Part shown: in pieces, positions 47,772 through 50,853 of the stretch
Layout of the letters: each line of letters begins with the position of its first letter
Position numbering within the stretch: the stretch's first letter is position 1
Origin: Chloroflexota bacterium
GTDB taxonomy: Bacteria > Chloroflexota > Anaerolineae > JAAYEA01
Reading direction: 5' to 3'
DNA: 50,853 nt
NCBI GenBank assembly: GCA_019873665.1
Contig: JAIOAV010000009.1
Span: 4,451 to 55,303 of the forward strand
Position numbers and translations under genes: made by a program
Notes under the pieces: model-generated
What the model was told of the DNA's origin: nothing
Databases searched by the model: none
What the model saw: only the letters and a program-made list of their open reading frames with translations

Positions 47772-48266
47772 ATGGACATCAAGATGATTCGCAGCGACAA
47801 ACGCATCCGCAGCCTCAGCGCGCAGGTTGTGGATGGCGAGATCATCGTGCGCGCCCCCGCGCACCTTAGCGACGCCGAGCTTGCGCCGCTGGTGGCGCGT
47901 CTCGTGGCGCGGATCGAACGGCGCGCGGCGCGCGCCACGCTGGATGACGACGCGCTGGAGGCGCGGGCGCGCGAGCTGAACCGGCAGTATTTCGGCGGCA
48001 AGCTCCGCTGGCAATCGGTGCGCTGGGTGACGAACCAGGAGCGCCGCCATGGGAGCTGCACCCCGGCCGATGGCACCATCCGCATCTCGCACCGTGTGGT
48101 CAAGATGCCGCGCTTTGTGCAGGATTACGTCCTGGTACACGAGTTGGCGCACCTCCTGGAGCCGAATCACAGCCCCCGCTTCTGGCGGGCGGTGAACCGC
48201 TACCCGCGGACGGAGCGCGCTCGCGGGTATCTCATGGCGGTCGGCCTGGAGGAGGTGGAGGAGTGA
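47772..48266 (+). CDS. YgjP-like (DUF45, WLM/M48-type) metallopeptidase
   Basis: A 164-residue zinc metallopeptidase-like protein of the YgjP/DUF45 family. The zinc motif is YVLVHELAHLLEPNHSPRFW (HELAH, with the third ligand His in NHSPRFW), preceded by the family landmark RRHGSCTPADGTIRISHRVV. In related systems a YgjP protein is sometimes linked to restriction or DNA repair, but its substrate is unknown. ATG 47772 coincides with the predicted transcription start and has no ribosome site, so translation is probably leaderless; ATG 47766 lies just after the -10 box. It ends two bases before the convergent SGNH gene. Confidence 0.87.
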   Translation: MDIKMIRSDKRIRSLSAQVVDGEIIVRAPAHLSDAELAPLVARLVARIERRAARATLDDDALEARARELNRQYFGGKLRWQSVRWVTNQERRHGSCTPADGTIRISHRVVKMPRFVQDYVLVHELAHLLEPNHSPRFWRAVNRYPRTERARGYLMAVGLEEVEE

Positions 48267-48267
48267 T

Positions 48268-48915
48268 CTACGGAATGAACAACCGGCAGCAGGGACTCTG
48301 CGGGTCATAGATGTCCAGCGCGCGATAGAGCAATGCGGCAAAGGTGCGGTGGCCGTAGGCATTGGGGTGCGACGGGTTGTTCATCCAGGAATAGTGATGG
48401 TCGGCGTGGTCCGCCCAGTAGCGGGCATGGTCAATGAGCGGCAGGCCGCGCTGCGCCGCCACCGCCCGCATCTCATCCATGAAGCGGCCAAAGCGCGCGA
48501 TCTGTTCTGGCGGCTGCGATGGCAGCATGGGACATGTCGTCTGTAACACGGTGCGCCCGCCCCAGGTGGCGATGCGGTCCGCCAGCTCGCGCAGGTTCTG
48601 TCCGAATTCCTCCGGGGTGATGATGCCGGGGCGGTTGTGGTCGTTCATGCCAATCATCAGGAACACCACGTCCGGCTGGAACTGCGCCACGCGCCAGTCA
48701 AAGCTTGCCAACAGGTCGAGCGTGGTATTGCCGCTGATAGCGGTGTTCAGGACGATGTCATGGGCGCGCCCCAGCTCAAAGCGCACGCGTTCGGCAAAGA
48801 GCTGTGTGTAATCGCGTTCGCCATAGGTGTGTTTCGCCCCATGTGTAATGCTGTCGCCATAGAAAAGCCACTTGACCGGTTCTGCCCGTTTCAGTAGCCC
48901 CTTGATCTCTTCCAT
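48268..48915 (-). CDS. SGNH/GDSL hydrolase
   Basis: A 215-residue esterase-like protein. Block I WLFYGDSITHG gives the Ser nucleophile, ISGNTT the oxyanion Gly, LMIGMNDHN the Asn, and PSHPNAYGH the catalytic His. The residue three before that His is Asn (N-P-S-H) instead of the usual Asp, as in some carbohydrate esterase subgroups. Cytosolic deacetylation of sugars is plausible. Start choice: ATG 48915 has GGAGG ten bases upstream. ATG 49008 overlaps the GH116 stop (ATGA) and would add 31 Arg-rich residues; coupling makes it a real alternative. Confidence 0.85.
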   Translation of the reverse strand: MEEIKGLLKRAEPVKWLFYGDSITHGAKHTYGERDYTQLFAERVRFELGRAHDIVLNTAISGNTTLDLLASFDWRVAQFQPDVVFLMIGMNDHNRPGIITPEEFGQNLRELADRIATWGGRTVLQTTCPMLPSQPPEQIARFGRFMDEMRAVAAQRGLPLIDHARYWADHADHHYSWMNNPSHPNAYGHRTFAALLYRALDIYDPQSPCCRLFIP

Positions 48916-49004
48916 GCGCTTTGATCCTCCAACGTAAGTGGTGATCGGCGGGACATTTCGCCGCCTGAGCAGGCGGGAGAGCACACGTCGCACTCGCGCG
49001 TACA

Positions 49005-50853
49005 TCATGGCAGCATCCGCACGCGCAACGTGTCGCCCGCCTGTAACTCGAGTGGCTCGGCGAAGAGGATAGCGCAGCCGACGCCTGCCTGGCCGAGCGT
49101 GAAGGGCACATTCTCGCCATTCAGCCGGACCTTGGCCTTCCCCATTTCAACTATGGTGCACAGCTCTAGCCGCCGTAACGATAACGTGCCGTATGCGACA
49201 TGGAGCGCGCACGTGCTCTTTTTTGCGCCGGTGCGCTGGCGATAGGTGCCCCAACCGGTGCCCACCGACCAGAAAGTGCGGAACTTTTCTGGGCGAAAGC
49301 GTGGGGCAAAGCCAATCCGCTGCTCCGTCAGGTCAAAGCTAAAGCCGGAAAGCGCCGTCAGCAGCGCCCACGAGGCCATCGAGCGGGCATAGTGACTGCC
49401 GCACTCGAACTCGTTCCACGGGTTGCGCCGCCGGCCATCGTGCCGCTCCCGCACCCCGCGCACGATGGCCAGCCCTTCGTCCACCAGCCCCTCGTAGATC
49501 ATATGGCTGGCCACCTGATATTCGATGCCACACCACACTTCGTCGGAATAGACAAAGGGGAGCGCAGGGCGCTCGCCGCGCGGCCACGTGCAGAGCAACA
49601 AGCCCTTTTCATCATTCAACGCATAGATGCGCTGGCAGTTGGCATGATCCCAAAAGTCGGTTTTCCAGTTGTATTGGTAGATCGCCTTGAGCGCACTGTG
49701 CACCCGCTCCGGGTCAAAGAGCTCGCCTAGCCCCACCAGCCGCGCCATCCACTGCCCGATCATCTGATCCGCCAGGCAGCCCTCGCCGTACTGGTATTTG
49801 GGAGCTTGCGCTGGATCGTACTTTTGTACATAGTACTCGCCGTTGTAGAGCATCTGCTCCATGCGTGCGCGGCCGCTCTCGTACACGGCGCGGTACTCGG
49901 CCGCCTTCCCCTTTTCTCCCAGGTGCAGCGCCATCTCCTCGGCGGCGCGCAGCGCGCCCAGGTAGAAGCTGCCCATCATCGTGTTCGGGCCGAGGAACTC
50001 GATGTCGTAGGTGTTGTGTTGGATCCCCTCCATTACGCCGTCCTTGTCGGCATCCCATTGCGCCCAGGCGTACTCTAGCGCCTTTTGCACGCGCGGCCAG
50101 AGCGCACGCAGCCAGGCATCGTCGCCGCTCAGCTTCCAGTCGCGGTACGTCTTGATGATGCCGCCCATCTGACCATCTGCCGCCGGGTGAAAATCCCAGC
50201 GCGATGTGCCCAGCGGCAGGCCGATGCGAAATGCCATGCGGCCATCCTCGCGCTGGTTGTGAGCGTAATCCGCCTCGCGCATGGAGCGCTCCAGCGAGGG
50301 AAAGAGGAAGGGGAGCGCCTGCGCATAGTTCCAGACGTGCGTGCACGACCCCTCGCAACAGCCACGCTGCAGACAGGATCCCTCGAAGCCGTAGAACGTG
50401 CCATCCGGCAGGCGCAGACAGGTAGTCGTCTTGAGGATGGACGCCTGGCTGGAGACAGCATCCAGCACGTACCACGGCAGCGTGGAGCCAAAGAGCGCGT
50501 CGTGAAAGCGAGTGGTCTCATCGTAGAGGCGCGGCTCGTTACCTGCCACATAACGCACCACTGCGCCCGCGTCAGCCCACAGCGAAGCGTAGTAGTTGCG
50601 CCAGGTGGGGCGCGCCGCGACGCCGCCACAGGTGGCACAGGTCGCTTCCGGCCGCCCCCAGTACTTGAGGAAGTTGGGAAAGTGCCAGGCAATATACACC
50701 GGCAGCGCCACCGTCTCGCCAGGGGGAACCTCCGCGTGCAACGCCAGCGCCCCCGCGTCGCGTTGCCCCGACGCGGATGGCGTGTCATAGACGCGCGGCT
50801 GCAGCGTGCCGGTGGTGGAGAACTCATCCCAGAAGAGCTGCATGGCATCGAAC
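49005..50853 (-). CDS. GH116-type beta-glucosidase (bile acid glucosidase/DUF608-like), partial
   Basis: The last 616 or so codons of a large glycosidase; the N-terminus lies beyond the right edge. Landmarks of GH116: the junction of the N-terminal beta domain (VPPGETVALPVYIAWHFPN), then CCEGSCTHVWNYAQALPFLFP, DGQMGGIIKTYRDW, DIEFLGPNTMMGSFYLGALRA, EYYVQKYD, GCLADQMIGQW and RRNPWNEFECGSHYAR in the (alpha/alpha)6 domain. Characterised members hydrolyse beta-glucosides, including glucosylceramide. A C-terminal beta region of about 90 residues is kept. The TGA overlaps a possible SGNH start. Catalytic residue numbers cannot be given without the N-terminus. Confidence 0.9.
   Translation of the reverse strand, partial: FDAMQLFWDEFSTTGTLQPRVYDTPSASGQRDAGALALHAEVPPGETVALPVYIAWHFPNFLKYWGRPEATCATCGGVAARPTWRNYYASLWADAGAVVRYVAGNEPRLYDETTRFHDALFGSTLPWYVLDAVSSQASILKTTTCLRLPDGTFYGFEGSCLQRGCCEGSCTHVWNYAQALPFLFPSLERSMREADYAHNQREDGRMAFRIGLPLGTSRWDFHPAADGQMGGIIKTYRDWKLSGDDAWLRALWPRVQKALEYAWAQWDADKDGVMEGIQHNTYDIEFLGPNTMMGSFYLGALRAAEEMALHLGEKGKAAEYRAVYESGRARMEQMLYNGEYYVQKYDPAQAPKYQYGEGCLADQMIGQWMARLVGLGELFDPERVHSALKAIYQYNWKTDFWDHANCQRIYALNDEKGLLLCTWPRGERPALPFVYSDEVWCGIEYQVASHMIYEGLVDEGLAIVRGVRERHDGRRRNPWNEFECGSHYARSMASWALLTALSGFSFDLTEQRIGFAPRFRPEKFRTFWSVGTGWGTYRQRTGAKKSTCALHVAYGTLSLRRLELCTIVEMGKAKVRLNGENVPFTLGQAGVGCAILFAEPLELQAGDTLRVRMLP

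Noticed and set aside
1-50853. CRISPR arrays, tRNA or rRNA genes, insertion sequences
   Set aside because: I scanned for regular spaced repeats, cloverleaf-like stretches and transposase motifs by eye and saw none; short or degenerate elements could have been missed.

Overview
This 50.9 kb window is high-GC bacterial chromosome, most likely from a Chloroflexota (Anaerolineae/Caldilineae-like) bacterium. The lineage call is inference. It rests on Thr/Pro-rich linkers in surface proteins, a secreted DUF11-type protein ending in VYLPLVYRR, an archaeal-type methionine adenosyltransferase, and many uroporphyrinogen-decarboxylase-like (URO-D) paralogues beside intracellular glycan enzymes. Gene density is high, and most starts have a clear AGGAG-type ribosome binding site. 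Sigma70-like promoters with 16-17 bp spacers are visible at many gene boundaries. I saw no tRNA, rRNA, CRISPR array, transposase or phage gene.

Layout. 1-2519 (minus): an ABC-2 exporter pair (permease cut by the window edge) and a zinc-less medium-chain dehydrogenase. 2665-5698 (plus): a secreted subtilase, then an internally deleted GNAT acetyltransferase coupled to an MFS transporter. 5944-13540 (plus): a probable operon of flavin disulfide reductase, TldD, TldE/PmbA, alginate-lyase-family protein, TIM-barrel isomerase and a GH28-like beta-helix protein. 13559-24826 (minus): PHP phosphoesterase, MttB-type methyltransferase, GH42 beta-galactosidase, URO-D A, two lipoproteins and a large orphan protein. 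25009-30119 (plus): a GHMP sugar kinase, methionine adenosyltransferase with a structured leader, an ABC-2 exporter and a Cys-rich protein. 29909-31135 (minus): a Gfo/Idh/MocA oxidoreductase. 31577-39004 (plus): the DUF11 surface protein, URO-D B, a one-TM protein with a GerW/YtfJ-like partner, a methyltransferase, a GH63-like glycosidase and a zinc-ribbon membrane protein. 39191-50853 (mostly minus): a seven-gene cluster (PHP, URO-D E, zinc ADH, orphan, URO-D D, D-aminoacylase-like, URO-D C) preceded by SGNH hydrolase and GH116 genes, with a YgjP-like metallopeptidase on the plus strand.

Together the genes suggest catabolism of imported, decorated oligosaccharides inside the cell. Glycosidases and lyases without signal peptides, isomerases, dehydrogenases, amidohydrolase and esterase genes are mixed with URO-D and MttB folds known for methyl-group or decarboxylation chemistry. 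The five URO-D paralogues, each with a different residue set at the apparent metal/substrate site, are the best candidate for an undescribed system. No transporter for the sugars and no corrinoid protein lie in the window, so that link is inference.
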